60,000 bases of DNA, from positions 15,378,001 to 15,438,000 of the forward strand of contig CM060731.1 in NCBI GenBank assembly GCA_030704615.1, read 5' to 3'. Position numbers and translations under genes: made by a program. Below the pieces are notes generated by a model. The model had not been told where the DNA came from, ran no database searches, and saw nothing but the letters and a program-made list of their open reading frames with translations. The DNA comes from Takakia lepidozioides. Its lineage: Eukaryota > Streptophyta > Takakiopsida > Takakiales > Takakiaceae. Below, one piece after another: positions 29,037 through 41,777 of this stretch (positions are counted from its first letter, which is position 1; each line of letters begins with the position of its first letter).

Positions 29037-32000
29037 ATGGTAGGAATGAAGGCGCGAAGCAGTTCTCAAGTTCCGGGTTGCTCGCCCTTGTCGATCTTCG
29101 CAGGCATTGCACTCGTCCTCGTTACATATGCGTGTAAGTGGTGCTTATCATGCAATTGCCTGGATGTTGTTTGGAAAGATCCTGCGTTGCAACTGTGGAT
29201 CCATTATCTCTTTGCAGGTAGCTGCCCCTTTAGTTGCTTCTCCATACAAATGTGGCGGTTTGCAGGATTTTTTGAGGGTACCTAGTTTAGTTCCAGACCA
29301 AATGAGGACTGTTGATGAGGATTTGGAAGTGAATCTCTGTTTATACTGGCAGGCACGCGGCTACTTGGTGAGGGTCCAGGGGTGCCTTGCGACAATCAGG
29401 AACAGAGCTACGAGGGCCCGCTGCTCCAAAGGAGTGGGCTCTTCAAGTATTATGGGAGCCTAGCCGGTGTGTTTGGGCATTGGACCAAGGGATGGCCACA
29501 GCGAGGTTACGGAACCCATCTCTCACTCCAAATTTATGTGTACGAGGTGGATGAGATTGACGGTCTGAAAGAGCTTCTTGGTGGCCGTGACCACACCATC
29601 AACTTCACGTCTTGTGTGAAGGGGCAGTGGGGAACTCAGGTCCGTCTTTTCTCCCATTTTTGTCTGCTGTGCCCAAGCAAATTGTAGCTTTCAACCCGGA
29701 TCTCGCCTTCAAGGATTTGTGAATGTTTCCTGGACCAGCACTGAGAACTTTCTGGCTCTGCCTAGATACAAGTTAGGCGAGTGATAAACTAGATCCCTTT
29801 CAGCTCAAGACACAAAATTCACATACATCTGGTGTTGTAAATCCACCTCCCTCCCTCTAACCAGGTTCATTTTCCTCTCTTAGTTTTGTGCATCTCTTTC
29901 CGCCTTTGTTCTTTCTGGACTGTCTCTAGCTAGCTGCCCATCTGTGTATTTCTCTGATTCTTCTTTCACACAGAATTTTCTTTGGTTTCTCTCTCTTTTT
30001 CCTCCACGTCATGTCTGGTCTCTGGCTCTAGTTTTCTCTCTGAGGTTTCATGAATTTCCACAATATCCTATAGATTGTACTCATAAGACGTTGTTTGCCG
30101 TAGCCTTGTGGCCATTGACCCCGCGCCCAGTTTGAGCGGGAACAAAAGGGACAGAACCTACCTCTGTCAGGGGCTGACGTTGGTAGTGTGACTTACCATC
30201 ATATATAGAATTAATCCAGGTTTTCCAGATATCCTCTAGAAATCCCTTCACACAAGCATCAATCTGCTGTGTGTGATTTGCCTAAAAACTAGGCCTCAGG
30301 AGGGCCTGGGCTTTTGGCTCAGCCTCGAGACTTTCAAAATTGTTAAACAGGGGAACAGGCACAATTCCCTTGATAGAGTTGAAGAGAGCGTCTCTTTGGT
30401 GAGAGAACCCCGGACAGTGTATCAGAAAGTGAATACTGTCTTCAGATTGCCCACACAGCGGGCAATTGCACTCTCCCTTTCCTCTCTGCTTCTGTTTGCT
30501 GTTCAAAGGTAGGCTTCCTGCCCTGAGTTTAAATTTCAGTCTAGTGCCGAGAGTGGGTAGACCCTTGAGGTCATCCAAGATGTCCTCCCCCATGTCACTG
30601 ACTGGAAACAAGTTCAGGGAAGTTTTCTGCCTAACTTCATTTTCATCAGACAATCTCATGGCAACAGACATGGCTGAGGACACTACAGCCTCTAAGTCAG
30701 ATTTACCCAGCAGGGTCAAGGCTTGCGGATCCAGGTCCAGGTCCTTGAGAATCTCTTCTACTCTCTTCTGCCAGGACTTAGCCTGTTTGACAGGGCGGTC
30801 CTTTTTCCAAGATATAGAGTCGATTAACTTAGGATATCTGGTGTTGGGCATATGTTGCAGCTGACCCCACCATCTGACCTTGAATTCATCTCGTCGGGAG
30901 CTTAAGGACGGAATGCCAAACTCACCCCGAACAGCCACATTGGCTGTTTTGGAGCATGCTGACATACACGCCTTAAGCACCCCCACTTGAATGGATTCTA
31001 GAGACTTAGCCTGGTTGGAGTTATCAACCCATATAGCAGATCCGTACTCCAAGGCAGGTCTAATAACGCGACAAAGCATGGTTTTCTTAACCTCAGAGTT
31101 GACCCCTCTGCAGTGGAAAAATTTAGTGAGCCCCAGAGCTTTGCCCTTGCCAGTTTGAACAACTTTCCGGATGTGCATCCCAATTACAATTGGAGGAAAA
31201 CTCAACGGCCAGGTAAGTGTAGGAAGGGAGGACCGGGATCTCTTGGCTACCCCACTGCCACTTAAGATCACTTCCTCCCTCTCCTCTGTCGTTGAATGCT
31301 ACCACTGCACATTTGCTGACATTAGCCTCTAGCCCCCAAAGATCAAAGTATCTCTTCGCGCAATCAATCAACTCCTGGAGATTGGTTGGAGTCTCCCCTA
31401 TGCCTGCAAAGTCATCCGCAAACATAAGGGCTGGTATGGTGGTATCACCCACCCTTAACCCAAATCCCTCACTTTCCACATCCTCGAGGAGTTGATTGAT
31501 GAAAACATTGAAGAGCAGAGGGGAGAGAGTACATCCTTGAGCTACACCTTGGTCTATGTCAAAGAAGTTGGACTTCTGTCCGTTAACAGTGACACAGCTT
31601 TTGGTGTGAGCATACAAGTTGTGGACAACTCTCCACATCTTTCCCTTGATCCCACAAGACCAGAGGCGGAACCATAGGCCATCTCTCCACACTGTGTCAT
31701 AAGCCTTTTTGACATCCAGGAAAAAAACATAAGTGGGTTTCCCTTCTTTTTTCCTTCCCTGGATAATCTGGCTTAGAGTGAAGATATGATCCACACAGCC
31801 CCTGTTTCGCCGAAAGCCAGCTTGGCCTTCGTGGAAACAACCTCTAGACTCCAGATCAACCTCGAGACGAGTACTTATAACTCTGCAGAATGTCTTGCCA
31901 ACAGCATTGAGGAGCGTGATGCCACGGTAGTTCCCCGGTTCTTCTCTGTCACCCTTCTTGTATAGATTGACAAAGAGAAAGAGCAAGTGGACTTGGTTTG

Positions 32001-32554
32001 TCATAGTTTTGTTTCAGCAGACTTTGGATAAAGACTTTTTCATGGTTGGGACGGTGGGATGCCATGGGAGAGCAGGCTAAAATCTACAATTTATTTCTGG
32101 AGTCAAGCTTTCGCACCCTGGATAAGGAAAAGGCAGACTTCTTTTTTGTGCCCTCGTACGTGAAATGTGTACGGATGAAGGGAGGCCTCACTGACTCTGA
32201 GATCAGTGACACATATTTGAAGGTGAGCTTGAAAATGCTGTTTGCTTGGTTGCACACCATTGGACTGCACACAGTCAGAGAGAAATGTACTCATAAGGCG
32301 TTGTTTTCCATCAAGAATGTACTCATGAGATGTTGTTTACTTTAGCCTTGTGGCCATAGAGGCTCCCAGTTTGGTGGAAGAACAGGGAACAGACACTCAC
32401 TTTGTGAGGGGCTCACTCCAGTAGTGCGGCTTACCCTGGTATAAACAATTGGTTTGGGAGTTGCTCTAGAAAGCTCTTCATCAATCTGCTGTGTGTGAGC
32501 TGCAGAGCAATTACATCCTTAGACATGTTTGCTAGAGAGAGAGATGTACTCATA

Positions 32555-32586
<32 letters not shown>

Positions 32587-35500
32587 CTCATAAGACGTTG
32601 TTTGCCGTAGCCTTGTGGCCATTGACCCCGCGCCCAGTTTGAGCGGGAAAGAGAGAGAGAGAGAGAGAGAGTTAAGTACTGGAAAACCAGGCTTACTTGC
32701 TGCATGAAGAGCAATCGCCTCGTATATGTAGGCTACCAAGCATTTCCGGGCTTCAAATGTGATGTCTCTGCCACGGATTGTCAATTTTTGAAGAGCCAGT
32801 AGTATCTTTCTTGAATATCATAATATGCAGAGACACAGAGAAAGCATAAGTGGGGAGGGCGCTGCATGGGGTTTGGCAAGCCCTTAACTCTAGCATAGTT
32901 TGGTGTAAGCTCCTAGATGGGTGGAAGTGGTTATGGTATCACTGAGGGAGGTCATGGCACATGACATTTTGATACAGGTGGTAAAGCAACTGCCTTATTT
33001 CCGGCGCTCTGGAGGGCGGGATCATATATTTGTCTTCCCGAGGTATCATCCTGCTTAGTTTCACTATGGGCGATAAATCTTTCTTGTCCACCTGTCCAAT
33101 ATGGCCAAGATTATGATCAGTACGGTGTAATAAGTCTAATATATTTTTTTTCTCTGTCCTCCTCAGAAGACTACAGTGAGCATATGAGTACATCTCTCTT
33201 GCTCTCCTCCTGCATACAAATTGAAATTGTGGAATGCCTGAGCAGCTTGGTGGCAGGATTTTAGAGAGAGATAGTAATACTATTAACGCTGTAGAAAACA
33301 TGGTTACTTGTCTCAGTAGTAACTTTGTTTTCTCCAAATTTGTGTCTGAGCTGCAGCCTTGATGGTTGATGGATGGTCGGCATGCAGTGGAGCTGGAGCT
33401 CATTTGGTCAAGGACTGGGCTCTCTACCTTAACCGTTCCATATTCCTCACTCCTGAGGTACAGTCACACTTTTGCGCTGCTCTTCCAAATTAGCCATGTG
33501 AGGCAAGAGACAAATTCAAACCCAGACTTGAACCCAGAATGAATATGGTGAAGCGATAGCTAAATCAAAACTATTTGATTAGGTAGGAGATTTGAAGATG
33601 AGGTAAGAGATTTGACTGATTTGAAGTTTCGACTTACAATTGTGGAGCAGGGAGATCGGACAGACAAGCGGAGTAGCAGCGCATTCAACACATGGAAGGA
33701 TGTTCTCATCCCTGGTAATGTTGACAATGGCATACCTTTTGCAGCATCCATGGTGAACTCAGTTATTAGGCCTATGCCTTTGGGAAAGCGAAAGTTTGTA
33801 GCCAACTTTCTGGGCCGAGCACAGAGCAAACATGGTCGACTCCAGCTTATTGAGCTTGCCAAGCAGTTTCCTGATGAGGTCTGCTCTTTCTCTCACTTAC
33901 TCTGCTAATAACCACCTCCAACACCTGTTCAGGTCCCAAAAGTGGTGTTGTCCATGTATACACGGTCTATTTTGTCCATTGGAGGTTGCATTTTGTATTG
34001 TATGGAATTTAAAGGAGGAGGTTGTTTTTACAGTAAAGAGAGAGGTTACGTGTCCCGATGAGGCCTGCAGCATTGTTTTTTGACATCAATGGAAGCCCCT
34101 TATTGTAGCCATTCTGCCTTTATAGTGACACACATGACTTTCAGAGACCATTAAGCAGATTTCGTCTGTGTGTTTGCATTGCGGTGCAGTTGGAAGCTCC
34201 TGTGTTGGAGTTTCGAGGGCCTGCAAAACTGGATCATAAGGAGTATTGGACACACATGCGGAATGCCAAGTTCTGTTTAGCTCCTCGTGGGGAATCCTCA
34301 TGGACTCTCCGCTTCTACGAGGCTTTCTTTGTGGTTAGTACAAATATTCCAAGCAAGAGAGTTGAGAGTAAACCCTATTTGTGTGTTGCTCCATCCCTGG
34401 GACTAGAAGGAAGAAGAAGGAAGACTCTTGCCGAAGCACTTATGGTGTCATTTCACCCCGAAGGGCTTCTGTTTGGAAGGTGGACACCTTCTAACGGCCG
34501 TAACCGGGGCAACGCAGTTGCCCAACCCTCCCCCAAGGACTTGAAAGTCCCCAGGTACCCACACATTAGTAACCGGTTGACCCAGGTATCCCCTTTCTAT
34601 GGCTGGGTTGACCATAGAACACCGTACAGGAGAAAACTAGTACCTTGGGCCATTTGGCGTCGGCTGGTGTGCACTATTTTCTGGGGCCAATCATGTACCA
34701 CCATGCATCTTTTGCAAGTTGTTACCCACTACGTGCTACCACATGTCCAAAGTGGGCTTCAGAACCGACCATTCCTCTTCTATAATGTGTGCTACTATAC
34801 AAACGAAATCTCGAGACTCTGGAAGTCTCCAAGGCCTTGTGAGCGAATGGCTGACAAGTAGCAGGGCATGAGGATGTTAACCCCCATGTTGAGGAAGTCA
34901 TTCTTGTGGCACAGAGTTTTGGGGTGAGCTGGTGTATTGGGCCTGTGTGTATCACATTGATCATTTGAGGTTCCGGTCTGATCAGCCTCGGACAATATGT
35001 TTGGTACATCCGCTGATCTGGTCTTCACTCCTCCAGGTCCTCTCAAGGCCTATGTGAAGCGAAGCCTTCTGGCTGATCTAGCAGGCCTCGCAGAGCTGTC
35101 CAATACCTATGATACAAGTCGATTGTGATGCACCAATTTGAAAAATCATACCTCTTATCTCTATGTATTCTGGTGCATGAACAGGAGTGTGTACCGGTGA
35201 TATTATCAGATGAAATAGAGTTACCGTTCCAGAATGTGCTGGACTACAGCGAGTTCTCCATAAAATGGCCCACTTCTCGTATTGATGAAGACCTTCTGCA
35301 ATATTTGCGCTCGATCCCTGGTACTCTCGCTCTCTCTACACATGCATGGGCTAATCCAATTCACTTTTTTGTCTCCATAATTACTCATTCTTCTGAGACT
35401 TTTACTGGATTTTGCAACAACAGCTACATGTCTGACATCTATGTAGAGGTAGAGAGCTACATTGTCAGTCATATAATGAATATTAGAACTCCGTGATTTT

Positions 35501-36487
35501 ATTACTCAATGATCAATACTGTTGTGGGCTGTGTTACTGCTATGACAATATAGGTCAGAGTTTGATATCTATTGAATTAAAACTCTTAACCACCTTCAAG
35601 AGGGTTATTAACTCAATGGGACTATGCCCTTAATGTCAAAGGTTATATCCTGGGATCAGTCAATTGTACACATCTCTCCCCCACTTGTACATCTCTCTCT
35701 CATCTAGACGGAAATTTAAACTCAGGGTGGGAATCCTACCTTTGAACAGCAAACAGATGCAGAGAGGAAAGAGGGATTGCAATTGCCCGTTGTGTGGGCA
35801 ACCTGAAGACAATATTCATTCTCCGATTCATTGTCCTGGGTACTCTCATGAGAGAGACACCCTCTTCAAATCCATCAAGGAATTGTGCCTGAACCTCTGT
35901 TTACCAACTTTGAAAGTCTCAAGGCTGAGCCAAAAGTCCAGGCCCTTTTGGAGCCTAGTTATTGGGCAAACCACACACAGCAGATTCATGCTTGTGTGGA
36001 TATCTGGAAAACTCGGATTGATAGTCTGTTCTAAGGTAAGTCGTACTACCGGCATCAGCCCCTGACAAAGGTAGTTTCTGTCCCTTTGTGTTCCGCTCAA
36101 ACTGAGCACGGGTTCAATGGCACAAGGCTATGGCAAACGTCGTCTTATGAGTACAGTTTCTCTCCCTCCACAATATGGCAGAAGCTTTGTGAAATAAATA
36201 CTGTTGATTAATCTACTTATATTCTTCTTTGTCGATGTCTCCTCTTTTTTACTGCAGAATATGATATTGAGAGAATGATAGCGCGAGGCAGATCAGTGCG
36301 GTGTCTGTGGGTATATGCCCCCGAAAATGAAGGATGCACAGCTATGACAGGTATTCTATGGGAGCTCCAACGCAAAGTGCGCGTATTTCATCAGTCCTAT
36401 GAAACTTTCTGGCTGCACAATGAGTCAATCGTTGATCGTAACCTACTCCCTTTTAAGGACTGGAGCCCTCCCTTCCCAGTGCCATAA
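29037..36487 (+). CDS. GT47 exostosin-family glycosyltransferase
   Basis: Type II Golgi glycosyltransferase of plant cell-wall or glycoprotein synthesis; acceptor unknown. ATG at 29037 would give a short basic start and the membrane anchor SPLSIFAGIALVLVTYAC, with donor GTAAGT near 29104; this first exon is tentative. Supported exons: 29353-29639 (IYVYEVDEIDGLKELL, CVKGQWGTQ), 32076-32222 (ADFFFVPSYVKCVRMKGG), 32978-33042 (QLPYFRRSGGRDHIFVFP), 33388-33457 (SGAGAHLVKDWALYLNRSIF), 33651-33878 (GDRTD, FNTWKDVLIPGNVD), 34190-34333 (NAKFCLAPRGESSWTLRFYE), 35185-35320 (ECVPVILSDEIELPFQN) and 36258-36487 (VRCLWVYAPENEG). The stop is at 36485-36487. Introns are GT-AG and phases join cleanly from 29353 onward. 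APRGESSWTLRFYE and CVPVILSD are the nucleotide-sugar-binding end of exostosin domains. Two introns carry LINE sequence without disturbing exons. The function of the close Arabidopsis relative is not recalled. Confidence 0.85.
30078..32010 (-). mobile_element. 5'-truncated LINE (non-LTR retrotransposon) in a GT47 intron
   Basis: On the minus strand, 32004-31123 encodes a reverse transcriptase core: NYRGITLLNAVGKTF, GFRRNRGCVDHIF, FFLDVKKAYDTVW, GVAQGCTLSPLLF and the catalytic FADDFAG. After a -1-type frameshift near 31170, 31271-30282 continues through the thumb/C-terminal region to a CCHC motif CPLCGQSEDSIHFLIHC. The endonuclease domain is missing through 5' truncation. About 200 bp of 3' UTR ends near TGTACTCATAAGACG (30083, plus sense). 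It lies antisense to the host gene, within the intron 29640-32075. Confidence 0.85.
32280..32690 (-). mobile_element. LINE 3'-end fragments in GA microsatellite
   Basis: Two or three partial 3' tails of the LINE at 30.1 kb are stacked: 32287-32500 matches its 3' UTR, and about 32582-32645 is a 65-bp tail set within (GA)n on both sides. The stop-start TGTACTCATAAG appears near 32288, 32316, 32543 and 32583. All sit in the intron between the exons at 32076-32222 and 32978-33042. Confidence 0.7.
35664..36165 (+). mobile_element. LINE 3' fragment, plus orientation, in a GT47 intron
   Basis: Encodes KFKLRVGILPLNSKQMQRGK and CNCPLCGQPEDNIHSPIHC, the C-terminal CCHC region of the same LINE family as 30.1-32.0 kb. 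It is broken by frameshifts near the end. The 3' UTR ends with GGCACAAGGCTATGGCAAAC and CTTATGAGTACA at about 36118-36160. It lies in the intron between the exons at 35185-35320 and 36258-36487. Confidence 0.8.
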
Positions 36488-36499
36488 CCTCGCTGGTGC

Positions 36500-38170
36500 T
36501 GGACTTAAACCCCTACCTTATTCTCTGAGAGACAGACAGACAGACAGACAGGAAAGGAAGGCTATGCTTACTGTAGCCTTGCAACCACAACCATGGTCCC
36601 AATTTGTATGGAGCAGAGGAATGCGTGAGGGGGAGCAAAACTGGGGAGAGAGTGCACGGAAAGTGCAAGAGATGGATTTCCATGGCTTCCTCATATTAGA
36701 GCCTTCTTCTGCTGCCACTGTCATAAATCCACCTTGCCTCCTACGGTGAGTTAAAGCTGGTGGGTCTACCTGTTGCGTTTGGTTCTGGTTTTCCTGAGAG
36801 AGGAGTTGGGCATGGCGGTGAAAGACATGTTAGAGTGGTCCATTTTCGCCATTTTCTCGGGATAGTATTCATTGCAGAGGTCTCATTGAGTGTGGACCAC
36901 GACATTGTGCTGTTTCATGAGACGTGGAGGTACCGATCTAATCAATGGACAATCCATGTTTCTGGCTTAAAAGGAACTTCTCCCCGAACAAACCCAGTCA
37001 CCGTGCCATCAGCTTTTTTGAGACTGCATTGAATGAATTGTTTCATGAGCCTTAGTGTGCACAGCTGCTCCATCATGTTATGCAGTTCACAAAATTAAAT
37101 CTGGAAATTGTTGAGACAGTTAGCTGCGTATGAGACACTGTTTTGAGATTCTCGGTGGCAGAGTTTGTTCTTCTCAATGAGACGAATCCAGTAGACTTCC
37201 CTTGCCCTATTCTTCTTGGGTAATGTGTTAGAAAGAGAAATGCACCATGTCCTCAACAGGCCCGGAGTTCAGGGTTCAGAGATTGGGAGGATAGAGAGAA
37301 AACATGGGTTTAAGAATGTGAACCAATAGATTGTGGCAGACCTAGTTGAGGGCTTGTTCTCCAGGCTTCTGCCGTTGGCGCAATGAGAGGCCACAGGGTG
37401 AGAGCATTTGCAGAATTTTGAGGTTTTGTACAGCAGTTTTAAATGGAATTTATTCCTGACGAACACTTATTTCAACTGATGTGCTTTTGTTATTACATTG
37501 GCGGTCTCAAATGAATCATGACACCAAATCAATATCAATGGTTATCAAGTCCTTGATGGTTTTGACTAGGTTATGTGTGCTGATGGTGCTTCATCTCCCT
37601 TCGTCTGACACTTGGAGAAAAGAGGGCAATCTACTCTGTGAGGAATTGGAGGAAAGGGCCAACAAGATCCAGGGGCAGGGACATGTACTTCCACCTCTTC
37701 CAATGAAGCAGAACAGGATACATACAACTACTGACACACCAAATCCCCATAATTCCTGGACATAGCTGAGCTGTTCTGGTACTGGCTTCTGCTGTCATTC
37801 ACTTGTTTGATTCAATCAATCGCTCCTTCAACCATCCAGATGTCATCAATACCTCTGGGCATATGGTAAGCGAATAAGCTTGTGGACAGTGGAGCTATAC
37901 CACATCCACTGATAAGCTCCAGTGTCCACAGACAGTTTGATATACACATTTGTACATATTTATGTGCTGTGCTGTAGTAAACAAAAGTGATATGGTTTCG
38001 AATATCCAACAAAGCCATAATCTGTGAGACCAGACCGAGACACTGTGTGACAGACGGAGGAGCAAGACCATTATTGCAGATGCAGGAATGTTTGCAGTAA
38101 GTGCACGAGAGTGACAGTGTGAAGGGATGGAGCTGCAGCCTGCAAGGAACGACAGAAGAGTATCAGAGTA
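36500..38170. other. GT47 3' flank and intergenic DNA
   Basis: Begins with probable 3' UTR sequence. A short CAGA repeat lies near 36532-36550. Open frames are under 120 codons and unrecognised. Nothing else supported. Confidence 0.4.
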
Positions 38171-38175
38171 CCGTA

Positions 38176-38996
38176 CTTACCTAGCTTATTAGGCAATAAT
38201 TAATTCAAAATCAGGTGCCTAACTATATTTAGAACATTTTTGGAAAATGTGCCTAAAACCTGGAAAAACTCCTGAGAAGTGCCTAATTGCTCAAAAATTG
38301 CGAAAAATTCCAAAATGTCCAAACATGTGGAAAAAATGCCTAAATTATTTTATTTAAAGTTCAAAAAAATGGAAAAAATGCCTACAATTTAGATTTTCAT
38401 GTCCATACAACTTCCAAAGGGCTCTGCAACATCTTCATAAGTCTCATCACCTACCTCATGTGAATCTTCTGATTCGAAGAGAAGGTTAAGGTTAGGAACA
38501 TAAGGATCCTCGATATGCATGTTTGCAAGACATCAGCTAATGCTCTCAATGACACTTCCATCAAGGTAGACATCGGGAACATCCTCCATGGCAAGATCTC
38601 CTTCCACTTGGGTGTTTGGGTTTGAAAACAAAGAAAATGTAAAATTGGCTCTCATTGCCTCACCTTGAAAGGCATCTTCAAATGCTCGTAAAATTCCACA
38701 AAGTCTCCAACTTGACAAAATCATCTCCAGTTGGCACTTCACCTCCAGTTGGCATTTCACCTCCACCCAAGACTCATACAACCAACATTATGTGTTTTTA
38801 AAATAAAATAACCTCAACCATAGTTTTTGAGGGAGGTCAAAAACAATTGTTCATCATTATCCAGGCTCGACTGAAATACATGCCTAATATTTGAAAATTA
38901 CCTAGTTGAGGTGCCTAATAATAAAAACGAATCTGCCTAATAATATTCCATTTTTATTAATTATTAGGCGCGGAAGTGCCTAATAAGCTAGGTAAG
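38176..38996. mobile_element. TIR transposon with TA target duplication
   Basis: Perfect 20-bp terminal inverted repeats CTTACCTAGCTTATTAGGCA (38176-38195 and the complement of 38977-38996), flanked by TA (38174-38175 and 38997-38998). Length is 821 bp. The interior repeats TGCCTAA at least eight times. The minus strand encodes an acidic segment (38781-38533, then FESEDSHEVGDETYEDV after a stop) of unknown origin. TA duplication suggests Tc1/mariner affinity, but the termini are not the Stowaway type and the superfamily is uncertain. Confidence 0.7.
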
Positions 38997-39004
38997 TAGG
39001 GTAG

Positions 39005-41770
39005 GTACGAAAGACTGCATGATGTTGGGAATGGGAAGTTCCATGTATGGAAGCCTGAAGGTAACATGTAGGCATCTGCGAGCAGAAAAGACAAGGACAG
39101 GAAGTACTCACTCTGTACCTTGGTGTACAAAAGCCTGAGACTTCTATCAATGTGTCTATCTTCGTACCTCCAATGCAGTTTCGCTCAAAGCTTATGCTTG
39201 CCACTGGTTTTCGTTCTTTTTCCAACCAAATTGTCCTATCTTTTTTCCTGTGTAAGAAGTGATAGCAGCACGAGCACCAGGCTGGCAATAGGGAGCCTGC
39301 AATTATCCTTCAACTCATGAGCCGTGTCCATCAAGTTTGGTCAGATAGAAGTTCCAATCAGGAGTGGAACACGTACCCTTGTTGATAAGAGGCAAGATCT
39401 ATGCAGAAACGACTCCAGGCAAAATCTGCCCACCATAGCTATGATTCCTGGACCAGAAGAAGTAGCAATAGTGGATCTATAAATGGAATGTATCCGAGAT
39501 TCCCTTTGAGAGATGGACATCTTCTACGGAATTTTCTCGCCCAATTCCAGCTTTAGAGAGTTGGAAGACGTTGGGGCCTTGTTGGGTTTTCCTTGGCTTA
39601 AAAGAATATGTGCCTACACTATGAGATTCGTGGGTGAATGTCATCTTGAGCACCTCCCAGGCCCTCCCATGCCATGATGGCTGCAAAGGAACACCAAGTG
39701 AGCCTTATCGGTGGACCTACCTACCCCTGATAATGCAAACTAAAGGGAGGTTGGCCCTGTCGGTCTGCACTAAAAGCTGAACACTCAGTAGCAGGTACTC
39801 AGGCACCCCCTTCGATGCAACGAGGTACCTAGTCTTACCTCCAGCTTTTGGATTTTTCGACTAGGCTAAGCTAAATCAGAGCGAGTTTTCTATCCAAGAT
39901 CCTTTGCATCATTGAGTTCTCAACACAAACAAGCTACCGAGAAACCTCTCTGTGCGCCTGGAAAAGCTAATCTGAGATTTAGAGTATGGAGTTAGCTAAC
40001 TAGACTAGGAATAATGAATTAGCATCCCATGAGCAAAATTCTGGGAGTTGACTTGGAATCATATACCAACAATTAGCTTGAAACACGGTGGAGGTGGTGA
40101 AGTAGAGCCTGGATTGTCGCCCCGCCATACCTACGCCGCGGCCCACCCACCTTTTCTGCTAAACTTTGCTCATTAGTCGGAAGTTTACCCGGCCCGTCCT
40201 TGGCCATGTTTAGGAAGACTCTTATCAAATCCCCCTTCGGTGGTGGTGACGACGACAATGACATGTACACAGTGTGTGGGGCCCTGGATTCTAGCCTACC
40301 TCCAGATTCCCATGCTTTAAATAATGCTTCTAAACTGTATTGGGATGCACCAACTCTTGTCACTCAGCTTGCTGATTTCTTCTCCTGGGTGGCCTAGTGA
40401 TTGTTGACTAGAAGTCTCGCTAGAACTGATAAGTTTCAGGGCCCATTAAGCTTTTGCATGGGGGACCCACCAACCTGGCCTGCCCGAATGGCAACTGGCC
40501 TTGCAATCAGTCGAGAATGCACATGCTGGGTTTCAAAGTGGAACCGTTCTAATTGGGTAAGTTTATGATACCCTTAAAGTAGGGCAAATCACAGATACCA
40601 CGTCTCAGTCACACTTGTAGGCTATAGATTCTGTTTTTCTTTCCTAACAAGCTCAGCATTAGACATGGATACAAGTTGGTCAACGTTGTCTGACAATATC
40701 GATCTGCTTCTCTCAGATAACCAGAGAATTTGGTCGTTCCCAGCTGAAGACCCACCAAGTATCATCTGATACTTGATTTGCTATCACAACAGCGAACTTA
40801 TGCATGGAAAGATGCGGAGAAGTTTAAGTGGGGACGAGGTGGGGACACTAAAACTGGGTGATGTTGATTCGGCAACAACTTTGGGGTTGGCGTTGTTATT
40901 AGCCATCAGTCTTCTGATCTGTCCAACAATGCATACCCAACGAATAACACAGCAAAGGGCCCCCTTTGCCGTTGCAGACCCACAAGCGAGGAAGAGAGAC
41001 AGGTGGCGGTGATGGGGCAGTCAGTTAGGTGGTCGTCTAGGCAGCGGCGGTCCAGAAACAGAGTAATTTAAGCACAGACAGAGAGGGTCAAGAGGCTCGA
41101 AGGGAGGGAGAAACTTTTGCGATTACGGGTCAACACACACATTACAATATCTCAGATAACCCACCTGGCCCTGGGTGGGCGGGGGGCATGCTTTTTGCGC
41201 TGAGCTGAGGACCAGAGAGAAGGGATATGGCGGTGTGTGAGCCGTCGGCGTTCTCGCTGTGAAATCTTTGGAAGGAAAGCTATGTTTCAATGAAGGTCTC
41301 TACTTCCTTCCTTCTTGGTCCCGTCTTGGTTCAAGATTGGCGGTCTGCACTCTCAGTGTTCTTGATTGTGATTACATGCCTGCATTGAAGTCCGAATAGA
41401 GTCGGTCCAATTTCGACCTTCTCCAGATGATCGGTTCCGTATAACTGCCGAGCGTTCTTGGAAGAGTGCTTATCTGTATCGATCGGTGCCAAGTTCTTGA
41501 TAGAGGGATGAGCAAGGGGATCAAAGGGTTACAAGCAGGGAAGGACGGAGTTTCATCTCCCAAAGATTCGTCCGGTAGATTGGAATGATGACGCGATTCT
41601 CTACCTCGAATCCAACCAAACTGTCTCAATTACGACGTGTCACAGTCTCATCTACAGTACATCGTCCCGAGAGCGGTTTTTTCCGGGGATTTCTCGAGCA
41701 TACATAGAGTATGGACGTCGTTGAAGTAGTCATGACATGAGTTAGTCTGCAAGAGGATGCTCTTTTACCC
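39005..41770. other. Intergenic region upstream of the TBL gene
   Basis: No recognisable coding region; frames at 40073-40363 (minus) and 40773-41012 (plus) match nothing known to me. The last few hundred bases are probably TBL promoter and 5' UTR. Confidence 0.4.
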
Positions 41771-41777
41771 CGCATGA

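Noticed and set aside
34184-34861. A 225-codon open frame covering a GT47 exon
   Set aside because: Only 34190-34333 is conserved. The rest reads through a GT donor into intron sequence with no family resemblance.
36760-37032. 90-codon frame downstream of GT47 as a separate gene
   Set aside because: No recognisable family and no splice partners. Probably 3' flanking sequence.
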